DNA from: Amycolatopsis sp. NBC_01488
GTDB lineage: Bacteria > Actinomycetota > Actinomycetes > Mycobacteriales > Pseudonocardiaceae
Assembly (NCBI RefSeq): GCF_036227105.1
Contig: NZ_CP109434.1
Span: forward strand, 8,590,501-8,654,500
DNA length: 64,000 bases
Direction of reading: 5' to 3'
Shown here piece by piece: positions 53,051 through 61,403 of this stretch (positions are counted from its first letter, which is position 1; every line of letters starts with the position of its first letter). The notes below the pieces were generated by a model. The model made no database searches and had not been told where the DNA came from. It worked only from the letters and a program-made list of their open reading frames with translations. The translations under genes and the position numbers were made by a program.

Positions 53051-53400
53051 TCAGGCGCGTTGGACCCGGAACCGCTGGTTGGCCCCACCGGTGGCCGTCC
53101 GCTGGGAAACCCGCGCGCCGTCGGCGATCGAGGCTTCCCAGACGTCCATCGCCAGGCCGCTGTGCTCGGCCACCAGGGTGTAGTTCACCCCGGCCTGCAC
53201 CGGCACACCAGACGGCGGGGTCGGCGAATCGAGCTGCGTGAAGAACTTCCACACCTCGCCCGAGGTCCAGGTCTGCCGGCCGCTGCAGGTGCACCCGTCG
53301 CGGCGGCCGGGGTCGTGGCCGCCGCCGAACGCGGCCCAGACCACCGGGTTACGGCCCGGCAGCCGGAGTAGGTGAGCAGCCGTCTCATCGCAGGCTCCAC
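53051..53400 (-). pseudogene. relic of a secreted carbohydrate esterase with lectin-like C-terminus
   Basis: Minus-strand remnants in two frames join at a one-base shift near 53355: RRLLTYSGCR, then RNPVVWAAFGGGHDPG and TSGEVWKFFTQ. These resemble the C-terminal part of CE1/PHB-depolymerase-type esterases (SGC, the His of the GGH motif, and a WxFF terminal helix). The last approximately 60 codons (YTLVAEHSGLAMDVWEASIADGARVSQ ... NQRFRV) look like part of a ricin-type lectin. The 5' two-thirds, including the nucleophile Ser, are absent. Confidence 0.5.
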
Positions 53401-53567
53401 TGCCGGCCGGCGGTCGTTGTGTTCGCGCTAACATCCCACTGCTGATCAGGATGACCGGCGCGGTCCACGACGATCACCGAGGCGCCCGTCGATTCGCCGA
53501 AGCTCTCGGCGGTGCACGAGCGCGGGTCGGTCCGGAAGTGGTGCCAGGTGCGAGACAGCGTCGTCAC
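53385..53567 (-). pseudogene. small chimeric lectin-like fragment
   Basis: 60 codons from a GTG with GAGGAG 5-6 nt upstream. The product ends HPDQQWDVSANTTTAGRQWSLR, two QxW-like lectin ends joined by sequence (53421-53432) that is a one-mismatch version of the LacI operator. It looks like a deletion that fused a lectin end, an operator and a second lectin end. It overlaps the esterase relic by a few bases. Confidence 0.4.
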
Positions 53568-53760
53568 GGGTACTCCTCTTCAGGAGCGGAAGGAGCGTGC
53601 GGGATGCGCGCTCCGGAATCGTTCAGCTACCGGCCGAACGAGCAAGAGCCAAGATAAGAGTGATCGGCGGCAAAGGTCAATGCGACGGTGAAACTTACTC
53701 ACCCGCAACGAATCCGACCGGCCGCTCGATCACGACAGTCCACAAAGGAATGAGCGCGGC

Positions 53761-53795
53761 CGTGCATACCCGAAGCACCACTTCGGGTACGCACG
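53761..53795 (-). terminator. intrinsic terminator of the GntR gene
   Basis: Stem CGTGC-TACCCGAAG / CTTCGGGTA-GCACG with a CACCA loop and one internal mismatch, 8 bp beyond the GntR stop. The surrounding gene-free stretch 53568-53802 shows nothing else. Confidence 0.8.
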
Positions 53796-53802
53796 GCAGT
53801 GC

Positions 53803-54564
53803 TCATTGTTTGAAGAGACGCCGTTGGATCTCCCGCCGGTAGTCCTCCAGGGTGTTGTCGAGGTGGCCGGCGGCCGCCTGGGCCGCCTCGTCCGGGTCGC
53901 CGTCGCGGATCGCCCGGTAGAGGGCGGCGTGTTCTTCGAGAGCGGCCGACGCGTGGCCGCCGACCGCGCCGGACATCCCGATGATGTTCGTCTGGCGTTG
54001 CAGGCGGCGGGCTTCGCGCACGGCCGCGACGAGGAACTGGTTGTGGGACGCGGTGGCGATCGCGAGGTGGAAGTCGTCGTCGCCGCGGTCGAACAGCGCG
54101 CTCTGCCCGGTCAGGTGACCGCGCCGGCAGGTGTCGGCGGCGGCCTCGATCGCACGCAGCTCGACCGGGGTGGCGTTCGCCGCCGCCAGCCGGGCGGCCG
54201 CGGTCTCCTGGACCCGACGGAACTCGAAGAGCATGTAGACGTGGTCGAGATCGGCGGGCAGGAAGAAGCCGCCCCACCGGGAAGCGCCGAGCATGCCCTC
54301 GTCGTCGGACACATACAGCCCACGCCCCTTGTGCGCTCGTACCCGGCCGATCGCCGAGAGGATCTTGACGGCCTCCCGCACCACGGTCCGGCTGGTTCCC
54401 ATCCGCGCCGCCAGCTCGACCTCGGTCGGCATCCGGTCACCGGGCTTCAGGTCCAGCTCGGCGATCAGCTGCAGGATCTGCTCGGCCACCACTTCGTAGC
54501 CGGGCCGGTACGGGACAGGCGATGCGGTTTCCTGGTCACGAGTCACCCGATGAGTATGACTCAC
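53803..54564 (-). CDS. GntR-family (FadR subfamily) regulator
   Basis: 253 residues. The winged helix-turn-helix YEVVAEQILQLIAELDLKPGDRMPTEVELAARMGTSRTVVREAVKIL (about 22-68) is followed by an all-helical FCD domain with metal/effector His residues (DDDFHLAIATASHNQFLVAAV and LEEHAALYRAIRDGD). FadR-type regulators respond to small carboxylates or acyl compounds, often controlling sugar-acid catabolism. GTG at 54564 was chosen (GGAG 5 nt upstream); GTG 54546 is an alternative. No target gene is obvious nearby. Confidence 0.88.
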   Translation of the reverse strand: MSHTHRVTRDQETASPVPYRPGYEVVAEQILQLIAELDLKPGDRMPTEVELAARMGTSRTVVREAVKILSAIGRVRAHKGRGLYVSDDEGMLGASRWGGFFLPADLDHVYMLFEFRRVQETAAARLAAANATPVELRAIEAAADTCRRGHLTGQSALFDRGDDDFHLAIATASHNQFLVAAVREARRLQRQTNIIGMSGAVGGHASAALEEHAALYRAIRDGDPDEAAQAAAGHLDNTLEDYRREIQRRLFKQ

Positions 54565-54941
54565 CAGGCTCCGGGCAGTGACTGTACCTCGCAGCCCGGC
54601 CGTCTGGTCAACACCGGCGAAGCCCAGCATGAAACTTACATACGTTCGCCCAGGTGAAAATGTCGATGGAGGAAGAGGGGTGGGCGCACCTCTTGACGCG
54701 GGTCGCACCATGATCTCATATGAGTCGTACACATCCTCGGCGCGGCCCTCCGGTCCATTGTGGACCGTCGAGTGGCACGATCCCGTCCCTGGAGAGGTTC
54801 CCGCCATGCATCGTGGCGAACTCGCCACCGCGCACAGTGGCGGCGGCGGTGCGCCGACGGGCCGGAAGCGGTGCGTTTGGCGTGGCGGAAGACCGGATCG
54901 CGAAACGCACTACCCCTTCGTGGCCGGGCCGGCACCGCGGT
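54565..54941. other. 377-bp spacer without a supported gene
   Basis: Contains promoter space for the GntR gene. A 54-codon plus-strand frame from ATG 54805 has GGAGAGG upstream but no protein-like composition, so it was not called. One copy of the GTCCAnTGTGGAC motif lies near 54757. Confidence 0.4.
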
Positions 54942-55274
54942 TCAGTCGCCGGCGCGCAGTTCGGTGTTGAGGCGCTGGGCTTCGTGGAGCTGGTCTTCGA
55001 GGGTGACGATGCGGCAGGCGGCGTCGATGGCGGTGCCCTGGTCGACGAGTTCCCGCGCCCGGGCGGCCAGGCGCAGCTGGTACCGGGAGTACCGGCGATG
55101 GCCGCCGGCGGAACGCTGCGGCGTGATCAGCCCGGCTTCGTCGAGGCTGCGCAGGAAACCTTGGGTCGTGCCGAGCATGTCCGCCGCCCGGCCCATCGTG
55201 TAGGCGGGGTACTGCTCGTCGTCGAACTTGTCGGCCCGGCTCGGCGTGTCCGGTCCTTCCTGGTCAGGAATCAA
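54942..55274 (-). CDS. MerR-family helix-turn-helix regulator
   Basis: About 110 residues. The MerR DNA-binding domain YTMGRAADMLGTTQGFLRSLDEAGLITPQRSAGGHRRYSRYQLRLAARARELVDQG spans about 26-81. A short coiled-coil C-terminus (ACRIVTLEDQLHEAQRLNTEL) follows, with no effector domain or metal-binding Cys. TTG at 55274 was chosen because GGAGG sits 5 nt upstream. A 36-bp perfect palindrome ends 20 bp from the start, and a long gene-free leader lies beyond it, suggesting attenuation control. Confidence 0.85.
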   Translation of the reverse strand: MIPDQEGPDTPSRADKFDDEQYPAYTMGRAADMLGTTQGFLRSLDEAGLITPQRSAGGHRRYSRYQLRLAARARELVDQGTAIDAACRIVTLEDQLHEAQRLNTELRAGD

Positions 55275-55293
55275 ATCCACCTCCACATCACGA

Positions 55294-55329
55294 AGGACCC
55301 CGGGTGCCGTCGACGGCACCCGGGGTCCT
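55294..55329. terminator. 36-bp perfect palindrome just upstream of merR
   Basis: Arms AGGACCCCGGGTGCCGTC / GACGGCACCCGGGGTCCT with no central gap, 20 bp before the merR TTG. In the merR mRNA it would form an extremely stable hairpin. Either it ends a transcript made from the 55330-55990 leader or it is a transcription/translation attenuator. Confidence 0.8.
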
Positions 55330-55990
55330 CAAGGGTTGGGTTTCACCATTGTCAACCGGCGTTGCCGCCGGCTTCCTGCACCCGCGTCCAGCCGAAAGCC
55401 GGATTCCGCGGGGATCGCTGACTCGTGACCGAGCACCACCTCCGAACTCGATGGAACTGCGGCACCCGCGCGGCGCTACCCAGCCGCTGCGGGCGATCCA
55501 ATGATGGCTCCGTTCCCTTCTTTCCTGTGTTTTCCACTTACTCGGTACTGCTACTTCACTTGCTACGGCCGTCACTGCCGGGGCCCTTCCACTGATCGGT
55601 CCCAGCACGCTGACGCCGCTGGTCACTGCCCGGAGCCCCGTTCACTGATCGGCTCCGGCCACCTGACCGGTCCTGCCACTGCACTTGCACACAAACAACT
55701 ACGGATACTGCTGATCTTCACCTAGCGATACTGCCTGGCTTCACGGGCGCACGAACTCCGCCCGCGTCCTGCGACTACTGCGCCCAGCGACCGGTACTAC
55801 CTGATCGAACCTTCTTCACCACCCGGCCCTGGGTTACTGCTCCCGGTCACCAGCCGAAACCTTGTTCCGTGATCGGCTCCGCACTGCCTGACCGTCTTGT
55901 CTCACCTCGCGGGTAGTTACGTCCTCTCCCGCGCCTGCTTGACGTTGTCTCTCTCGCTACGAGAAGAACTCTACACACACTCGCCATCTA
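55330..55990 (-). ncRNA. long gene-free leader or non-coding RNA upstream of merR
   Basis: About 660 bp with no supported gene. Hand count of 55501-55980 gives about 61% GC, well below the surroundings, with strong strand bias (pyrimidine-rich on plus, purine-rich on minus). On the minus strand GCAGTA occurs five times (55546, 55706, 55729, 55776, 55835), GGCAGTG three times (55573, 55624, 55882) and CCGATCAGTG twice (55590, 55643), plus a related CCGATCACGG near 55867. Such repeats with a terminal hairpin fit a structured RNA or a binding array. Direction is inferred from merR. Confidence 0.45.
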
Positions 55991-56010
55991 ATGTCTACTT
56001 CAGCCGACAT
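55991..56010. promoter_or_regulatory. inverted repeat between merR leader and 56060 gene
   Basis: ATGTC-N10-GACAT lies in the AT-rich divergent promoter zone. The long half-site spacing could suit a MerR-type or other dimeric regulator (inference). Confidence 0.3.
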
Positions 56011-56059
56011 AGATTTTCTGCCACGTGTCGGAGCGACGGTGAGGAAGAGGGGTACGACC

Positions 56060-56320
56060 GTGAGTGACGAGGCCGTCCAGGATCCGCTCGAGGTGCGTTA
56101 CGGCCTGACCGAGGTCGCCGACCTCGGGGAGTACGTCGAGGCGCTGAGGCGATTGCTGGAGCGGGGACGGCGGGAGCGGTGCGTGGCGCTGGTGTCGGAG
56201 GCCGAGGCCTACGCGGCGGCGGAGCTGCTCGGGCAGTTCGCGCAGCTCGACCCGCACGCCGCGGTGAACCAGCTGGCCGCGTCCCTGGCCAGCCGGCTCT
56301 ACAGCCGCCTCGGCGCCTGA
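56060..56320 (+). CDS. small acidic helical protein of unknown function
   Basis: 86 residues, predicted mostly helical (DLGEYVEALRRLLERGRRERCVALVSEAEAYAAAELLGQFAQLDPHAAVNQLAASLASRLYSRLG). GTG at 56060 was chosen because the purine-rich GAGGAAGAGGGG lies just upstream; the frame is open from ATG 55991 but that stretch is AT-rich and unlike coding DNA. Divergent from the merR leader. No family recognised. Confidence 0.6.
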   Translation: MSDEAVQDPLEVRYGLTEVADLGEYVEALRRLLERGRRERCVALVSEAEAYAAAELLGQFAQLDPHAAVNQLAASLASRLYSRLGA

Positions 56321-56531
56321 CCCCGGACTCGAGCGACACCACACGGCCCGCTGCCGCCGCGAGCAAGACATCCAGCCCAGCACGACCGGCTCGGGCGCCG
56401 ACGACGCGCACGCGGGCGGGAACGCTCCCCGTTTCGGGGATCCGTCCCCCGCCTCCGGTGGTCAGCGCTGCCTTCCTGCAGTTTCGCGAGACAGCCCGCA
56501 GGCACCGGCAGCGGTCAGCGCGGCGCGGACA

Positions 56532-56984
56532 TCAGGTGCCGCGCTGGCGCAGTCCGGCGAGTGCCGCGTCGAGGATCGGCTGCCGGTATTCGGCGGTACC
56601 GGAGATCTTCGCGATGGCCACCACGAGATCGAGGATCTGGTCGAGGTCGAGGTCGCCGTCGATCTGGTGTGCCTCCTGGGCGGCGGAGAGCAGCGGCTGC
56701 CCGGCCGCGACCATCCGGCCCCGGCTCTTGAAGACGGGATCGTGGGTGTCGGTGTGCTCGAGCAGCCCGAGGACGACCGGCCGCTTGGCGGTGACGTACC
56801 GGAAGAACCGGCGCAGCCACGTCGTGAGCCGGTCTGCCGGGCTGTCCCCTTCGACGGTCGCGGCGGCGGCGCAGACCTCGTCGACCTCGTCGGCGAGCAG
56901 TGCCTCCAGGAGTTCGTGGCGGGTCGCGAAGTTGCGGTACAGGGTCGCCGAGCCGACCCCGGACCTCCGGGCGATCTCGGCCAT
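56532..56984 (-). pseudogene. 5'-truncated TetR regulator
   Basis: 150 codons from ATG: MAEIARRSGVGSATLYRNFATRHELLEALLADEVDEV starts in the middle of a TetR DNA-binding domain. TetR-like sequence continues upstream in the same frame (AFAATGAETS, to about 57025) but meets a stop (about 57055) without any start codon, so the first helix is lost. The remaining C-terminal ligand domain looks intact. Paired head-to-head with an equally truncated oxidoreductase at 57127. Confidence 0.65.
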
Positions 56985-57126
56985 CGACGTCTCGGCTCCG
57001 GTGGCGGCGAAAGCCGTGCGAACACCCCCGTGCCGACGGCGTCGCCGTCACCGGCTCGATCGTGGCCGGCACCCGGCGCCGGCTTCATCGACGCCTCGCC
57101 ACCGCACGAGCCAAGGAACAGAAGAT

Positions 57127-57912
57127 GAAGCCGGCGTCGACCGGATCAGCGTCATGGACCACCTCTGGCAGATGCCGTCGCTCGGCGCACCCGAGCACGA
57201 GATGCTCGAGGCGTACACGACGCTCGGCTGGCTGGCGGCGAAGACCGAGCGGGTCAAGCTGCTCGCGATGGTGACCGCCGTCGGCCATCGCGAGCCCGGT
57301 CTGCTCGCGAAGGCCGTGACCACCCTCGACGTGCTGTCCGGCGGGCGCGCGATCTTCGGCATCGGCGTGGGGGCGAACGCGGACGAGTCGGCCGGCCTCG
57401 GCCTGCCCTTCCCCCCGGTTGCCGAGCGGTTCGAACGGCTCGAGGAGACGCTGCGCATCGTCCGGCAGATGTGGAGTGCCGACGAGGGCCCGTTCGACGG
57501 CAAGCACTACCACCTGGCCCGCACGCTCAACTCCCCGCAGGTGCTCTCCCGCCCGCACCCGCCGATCCTGATCGGCGGCGGGGGCGAGAAGAAGACGCTG
57601 AAACTCGTCGCGCGCTACGCGGACGCGTGCAACCCCGCCGCCGTCGACCTCGACGACGCGGCTCGCAAGCTCGGCGTGCTCCGCCGGCACTGCGCCGACG
57701 AGGGCCGCGACTACGACCAGATCGAGAAGACGGCCGGCCACCGCTTCGATCTGGGGAAGAACGGCGAGAACGTCACCAAGACGATCGAGCACCTGCACGC
57801 GCTCGCCGAACTCGGCTTCACCCAGACCCACGGCCCCCTGCTCCACGTCAGCGAGCCCGGTCGGCTCGACCTGTTCGGCGAAAGGATCATTCCAGCCGTG
57901 GAAAAGTTCTGA
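57127..57912 (+). pseudogene. 5'-truncated LLM-class F420/flavin-dependent oxidoreductase
   Basis: Family sequence begins abruptly at EAGVDRISVMDHLWQ (57127), about 40 residues into a luciferase-like monooxygenase. It continues normally through VTTLDVLSGGRAIFGIGVG, HPPILIGGGGEKKTLKLVARYAD and the C-terminus. The first possible ATG is 57154, without a ribosome site. LLM proteins reduce or oxidise substrates with F420 or FMN. The missing strand 1 would form part of the barrel and cofactor site, so a functional product is unlikely. Confidence 0.65.
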
Positions 57913-58115
57913 CCGAGAGTGGCTCCCTGCGCAGAGGTCGCGTGACGTCGTCGAGGTCGAAGGGTTGCGAAGCCGGCCGAGTTCTGCCCTCGGGGATGGG
58001 ACGGGTCGAACTTTCGGGCAACGTTGCGGCCTGCCGGCACCGGTGAACAACCCGGTTCCGGTGCGGACGTCTTCGGAGGCAAAGCTTCGGCAAAGGCTGC
58101 GAGAGGGGCGCCGAA

Positions 58116-59021
58116 ATGGAATTCGCCGCGAAGAAGACCATCAAGATGGCCATGGTTTCCGGGGCATTCGCCGCGACGGCACTGCTTTCCGCGTGCAGCG
58201 GGAACAGTGTCGCGGGCAGTGGCTCTCCGGCGAAGACCGAGGCGGCGACGGCGGCCGCCGCGGAGCAGGTGCCGGACGGGGGCGGTCAGGGGGCCGCCCC
58301 CGGCGGCTCCGGGAGTGGGGGTTCCGCCCCCGTGTCGAACGGCGACGTCGACTGCAGCCGGGACGGCGGCCAGGTCGGCGCACCCGGGCGGCCGAAGATG
58401 GACCTGATCGCGGTGGCCGCCACCGACGGCACCACGCCAGGCTGTACCGAAGCCTTCACCGTGATCACCGAGTACTACCAGAAGCTGCCCCAGGCCGAAG
58501 GCCCGGGCGAGCGGGTGCTCGACGTCCAGGGGAAGTGGACCTGCGCCCGGCAGGCGGATTCCGCGGGCGGCAGCCAGGGTGCGGTGGTCTGCGGCGTGCC
58601 CAACAGCTCCCTGCAGCTGGAGACCAGGCCCTCGGCCGACGCCGGCAAGACGCCCGCCCAGCAGGTCCGCAAGTTCCCGAACACCACCCAGGCCGTGCAG
58701 TTCACCGGGTACGACGCCGCAGTGCAGATGGTCCGCTTCCAGCTGGTCACCCGCCTGCCGGGCGGTCCGGACAACAGCCACTACGTGCCGCTCGACGGCA
58801 AGACCTACCGGCTTCCGCTGCAGCAGGGCGGCACGGTGCTCAGCGCGGCTTCCCTGTGCCCGGGCGAATCCGTCACCATCGACGACCAGGGCTACGGCAC
58901 CGGGCCGTGCAGCCAGGACCAGCTGCTCCGGCACCTGAAGAACGGCGACTCGATCCTCGCGCAGATCAGCGTGAACGGTGCCGACCAGATCACCACGGTC
59001 AAGGAGATCTACCACCCCTGA
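58116..59021 (+). CDS. secreted lipoprotein of unknown function
   Basis: 301 residues. Lipoprotein signal with lipobox LLSAC (Cys at about residue 27). A Gly/Ser/Ala-rich linker (to about 72) precedes a mature domain of about 225 residues with six Cys (DCSRD, PGCTE, WTCAR, VVCGV, LCPGE, PCSQD), suggesting three disulphides. No family recognised. GAGAGGGG lies upstream of the ATG. Followed by a nested terminator hairpin, so monocistronic. Confidence 0.8.
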   Translation: MEFAAKKTIKMAMVSGAFAATALLSACSGNSVAGSGSPAKTEAATAAAAEQVPDGGGQGAAPGGSGSGGSAPVSNGDVDCSRDGGQVGAPGRPKMDLIAVAATDGTTPGCTEAFTVITEYYQKLPQAEGPGERVLDVQGKWTCARQADSAGGSQGAVVCGVPNSSLQLETRPSADAGKTPAQQVRKFPNTTQAVQFTGYDAAVQMVRFQLVTRLPGGPDNSHYVPLDGKTYRLPLQQGGTVLSAASLCPGESVTIDDQGYGTGPCSQDQLLRHLKNGDSILAQISVNGADQITTVKEIYHP

Positions 59022-59033
59022 TCCAGGAAACCG

Positions 59034-59072
59034 AAGACCGGCAGCCGGGACCGCACCCGGCCGCCGGTCTTT
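59034..59072 (+). terminator. nested intrinsic terminator
   Basis: Outer stem AAGACCGGC / GCCGGTCTT enclosing an inner GCCGGG / CCCGGC stem, followed by TT. 13 bp after the lipoprotein stop. Confidence 0.85.
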
Positions 59073-59196
59073 CCGCGAAACGGGTACCCGGCGGAGCCTG
59101 GACGGCGCGCCCGGGAACGAAGACCTCCGACGGGCACCCCGGCACGCAAGGTGAACCGGCCGTGGGTAGGTTCGCACCGGTTCGACCAGGTTCCGC

Positions 59197-60075
59197 TCAG
59201 CTCGCCAGGACGACCGAACGCGTCAGGTGGGCCGGCCGGTCCGGGTCGCGCCCGGCGCGCTCCGCCAGCGCGACCGCCAGCCGCTGGATCGCGACCAGCT
59301 CGGCCAGCGGGTCCAGCCTCCCCTGCCGCAGGTGCGCGCCCGTGGCTTCGATGCGGGACACCAGATCGGCGTCGAGCGGGGCCAGGCTCCACACCGCCCT
59401 TCCCGGGGCCGCCACCGCGATCGGGCCGTGGCGGTACTCCATCGCCGAGTACGACTCCGTCCACCAGGCCGCCGCCTCGCGGACCTTCAGCGCCGCTTCG
59501 TTCGCCAAGCCCACCGACCAGTCCGTGCCGAGGAACGAGATCTGGGACGCCGTCACGAAAGCGTCGAGCGGCTCGGTCAGCGCCCGCGTGACGTCGGCGA
59601 GGGCTCGCTCCACCGGCAGCCCCAGGTGGGCACGCAGGAGCAGCAGCTGCGTGGTCGGAAAACGGGTCTGCACCACCGAAACCTCGTCGGCGTAGGGCAG
59701 GCAGACGACGTCCCCGGACGCGCGGCCCGCCGGGGAGTCCGCCACGGCGGTGATCGTCGTGAGGCGGGTGCCCGGGCGGACGCGGGCGAGCGCGTCGAGG
59801 ATCTCGGTCGTCGTGCCGGAGCGGGTCATCGCCAGCACCCGGTCGTACGGCCGGTCGAGTTTCGCCTCCGACGCCGCGAAGACGTCGGTGACGCCGTGGC
59901 CCGCGTCTTCCCGCAGCCGCGCGTAGCTCTGGGCCATGAACAACGACGTCCCGCAGCCGATGACCACCACGCGCTCGCCCGGCGCGGGCAGCGCGGGCGC
60001 GTGGTCCGGCAGCTCCCGCAGGGCGCGGGCCCAGCACGACGGCTGGCTGGTGATCTCGTCGAGGGTGTGCGACAT
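59197..60075 (-). CDS. SIS-domain sugar isomerase/deaminase
   Basis: 292 residues with tandem SIS domains: VVVIGCGTSLFMAQSYARL (about 36-54), LAMTRSGTTTEIL (about 81-93), FLGTDWSVGLANEAALKVREAA and AMEYRHGPIAVA (about 215-226). The last motif is shared with GlmS- and AgaS-type phosphosugar isomerase/deaminases. It would act on an amino- or keto-sugar phosphate made by the adjacent PfkB kinase. Last gene of the sugar operon, 20 bp after the GH4 gene. Confidence 0.87.
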   Translation of the reverse strand: MSHTLDEITSQPSCWARALRELPDHAPALPAPGERVVVIGCGTSLFMAQSYARLREDAGHGVTDVFAASEAKLDRPYDRVLAMTRSGTTTEILDALARVRPGTRLTTITAVADSPAGRASGDVVCLPYADEVSVVQTRFPTTQLLLLRAHLGLPVERALADVTRALTEPLDAFVTASQISFLGTDWSVGLANEAALKVREAAAWWTESYSAMEYRHGPIAVAAPGRAVWSLAPLDADLVSRIEATGAHLRQGRLDPLAELVAIQRLAVALAERAGRDPDRPAHLTRSVVLAS

Positions 60076-60095
60076 GGTGCTCCCGGTCTCGAAGG

Positions 60096-61403
60096 TCAGC
60101 GGCCGAGGACGGCGCGCAGGGCGGGCTGAAGCCGGTCGCCGTGCGCGCGGACGAGGTCGTCGCACAGCTCGAAGATCCGCTCGACCGGCAGCGCGGCCGC
60201 CGTGGCGGGGTCGGTCATCGCGGCGTGCCGGATGTGCCGCGGGTCGTCCTCGACGGCCGCGCGCACGACGAGGTCGTCGACGCTCAGGTACGTCCGGTTG
60301 AGCGCGGCGAGCTGCGGCGGCAGCGCACCGATCCGGGTCGGCCGGACGCCGGTGGCGTCGACCAGGCACGGCACCTCGACCACGCCGCCGGCGGGCAGGT
60401 TCTCGATCAGGCCGCGGTTCACGACGTTGCCGTAGACCGTCCGCGGGGTGCCGGTGAGGACACTGTGGACGATCTGCGGCGCGTACTCCCCCGTCCCTTC
60501 GACGGGCAGCGGCTCGTCGGCCGCGACCGCTCGCCGGGTCCGTTCGTACTCGGCTTCGTTCTCCGCGACGATGTCGAGGTAGGCGCCGATCGGCAGCCGC
60601 AGCCGCTCGACCTCGCTGTCGTGCTTGAGGTACCAGGGCACGTACTCGGCGGAGTGCTCGCTGGTCTCGGTCGGGTAGTAGCCGAGCCGCCGCAGCATGT
60701 CGAACCGGACTCGCCGGCGCAGCTGCTCGTCGGCGGCGGCCAGCTCCCGCAGCCGCGGGTAGAGGTCGGCGCCCGCGTGCTCGAACCGCAGCACCCACGC
60801 CTGGTGGTTGACGCCCGCCGCGACGTAGACGACCTCGTCGAAGGGCACCCCGACCAGCTCGGCGAGGCCGTGCACGGTCCAGTACACCGAGTGGCAGAGC
60901 CCGACGACCCGCGTCAGCCCGGTGACCTCGCTCAGGTACTGGACGTTCATCGCCATCGGGTTGGTGTAGTTCAGCAGCCACGCCTCCGGGCAGACGTCGG
61001 CGATGTCCGCACCGAGCGCCTTCAGGAACGGGAACGTCCGCAGCGCGCGGAAGATCCCGCCGATGCCGAGGGTGTCGCCGATGGTCTGGCGCAGGCCGTA
61101 GCGGGCCGGGACCGCGAAGTCGGTGCGCGTCGCCTCTCCCATCCCGATCTGGACGATGTTCACGACGAAGTCCGCGCCCGCCAACGCTTCCCGCCGGTCG
61201 GCGTGCGCGGTGAGCACCGGCTTGACGCCGCGGACGGCGGCGATCCGCCGGGCCGCGGCCAGCGCCGTCGCCAGCCGCTCCGGGTCGATGTCGTGCAGTG
61301 CGACGTGGACGCCGTCGAGTTCCGGGTAGGCGAACAGGTCGGCGAGCAGGCCCTGGGTGAACACGACGCTGCCCGCGCCGACGAGGGTGATCTTGGGGGT
61401 CAT
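60096..61403 (-). CDS. glycoside hydrolase family 4 (NAD-dependent, alpha-galactosidase-like)
   Basis: 435 residues. GH4 Rossmann start ITLVGAGSVVFTQGLL (about 4-19), acidic NAD-binding residue in HDIDPERL, NYTNPMAM, GLCHSV (metal-ligand Cys, about 188-193), AGVNHQAW (metal-ligand His, about 217-224) and GTGEYAPQIV. GH4 enzymes use NAD and a divalent metal in an oxidation-elimination-reduction mechanism on alpha- or beta-glycosides. No PTS is nearby, so the substrate is probably unphosphorylated (MelA-like). ATGA overlap with pfkB. Confidence 0.92.
   Translation of the reverse strand: MTPKITLVGAGSVVFTQGLLADLFAYPELDGVHVALHDIDPERLATALAAARRIAAVRGVKPVLTAHADRREALAGADFVVNIVQIGMGEATRTDFAVPARYGLRQTIGDTLGIGGIFRALRTFPFLKALGADIADVCPEAWLLNYTNPMAMNVQYLSEVTGLTRVVGLCHSVYWTVHGLAELVGVPFDEVVYVAAGVNHQAWVLRFEHAGADLYPRLRELAAADEQLRRRVRFDMLRRLGYYPTETSEHSAEYVPWYLKHDSEVERLRLPIGAYLDIVAENEAEYERTRRAVAADEPLPVEGTGEYAPQIVHSVLTGTPRTVYGNVVNRGLIENLPAGGVVEVPCLVDATGVRPTRIGALPPQLAALNRTYLSVDDLVVRAAVEDDPRHIRHAAMTDPATAAALPVERIFELCDDLVRAHGDRLQPALRAVLGR

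Noticed and set aside
54805..54969. 54-codon plus-strand ORF with GGAGAGG upstream
   Set aside because: Arg/Gly/Pro composition, no family, and it overlaps the merR 3' end. Not supported beyond a chance ribosome site.
55352..55626. Short minus-strand frames in the merR leader
   Set aside because: Several overlapping frames of 60-110 codons exist, but none has consistent GC3 bias or a ribosome site. The region is better described as non-coding pending transcript data.
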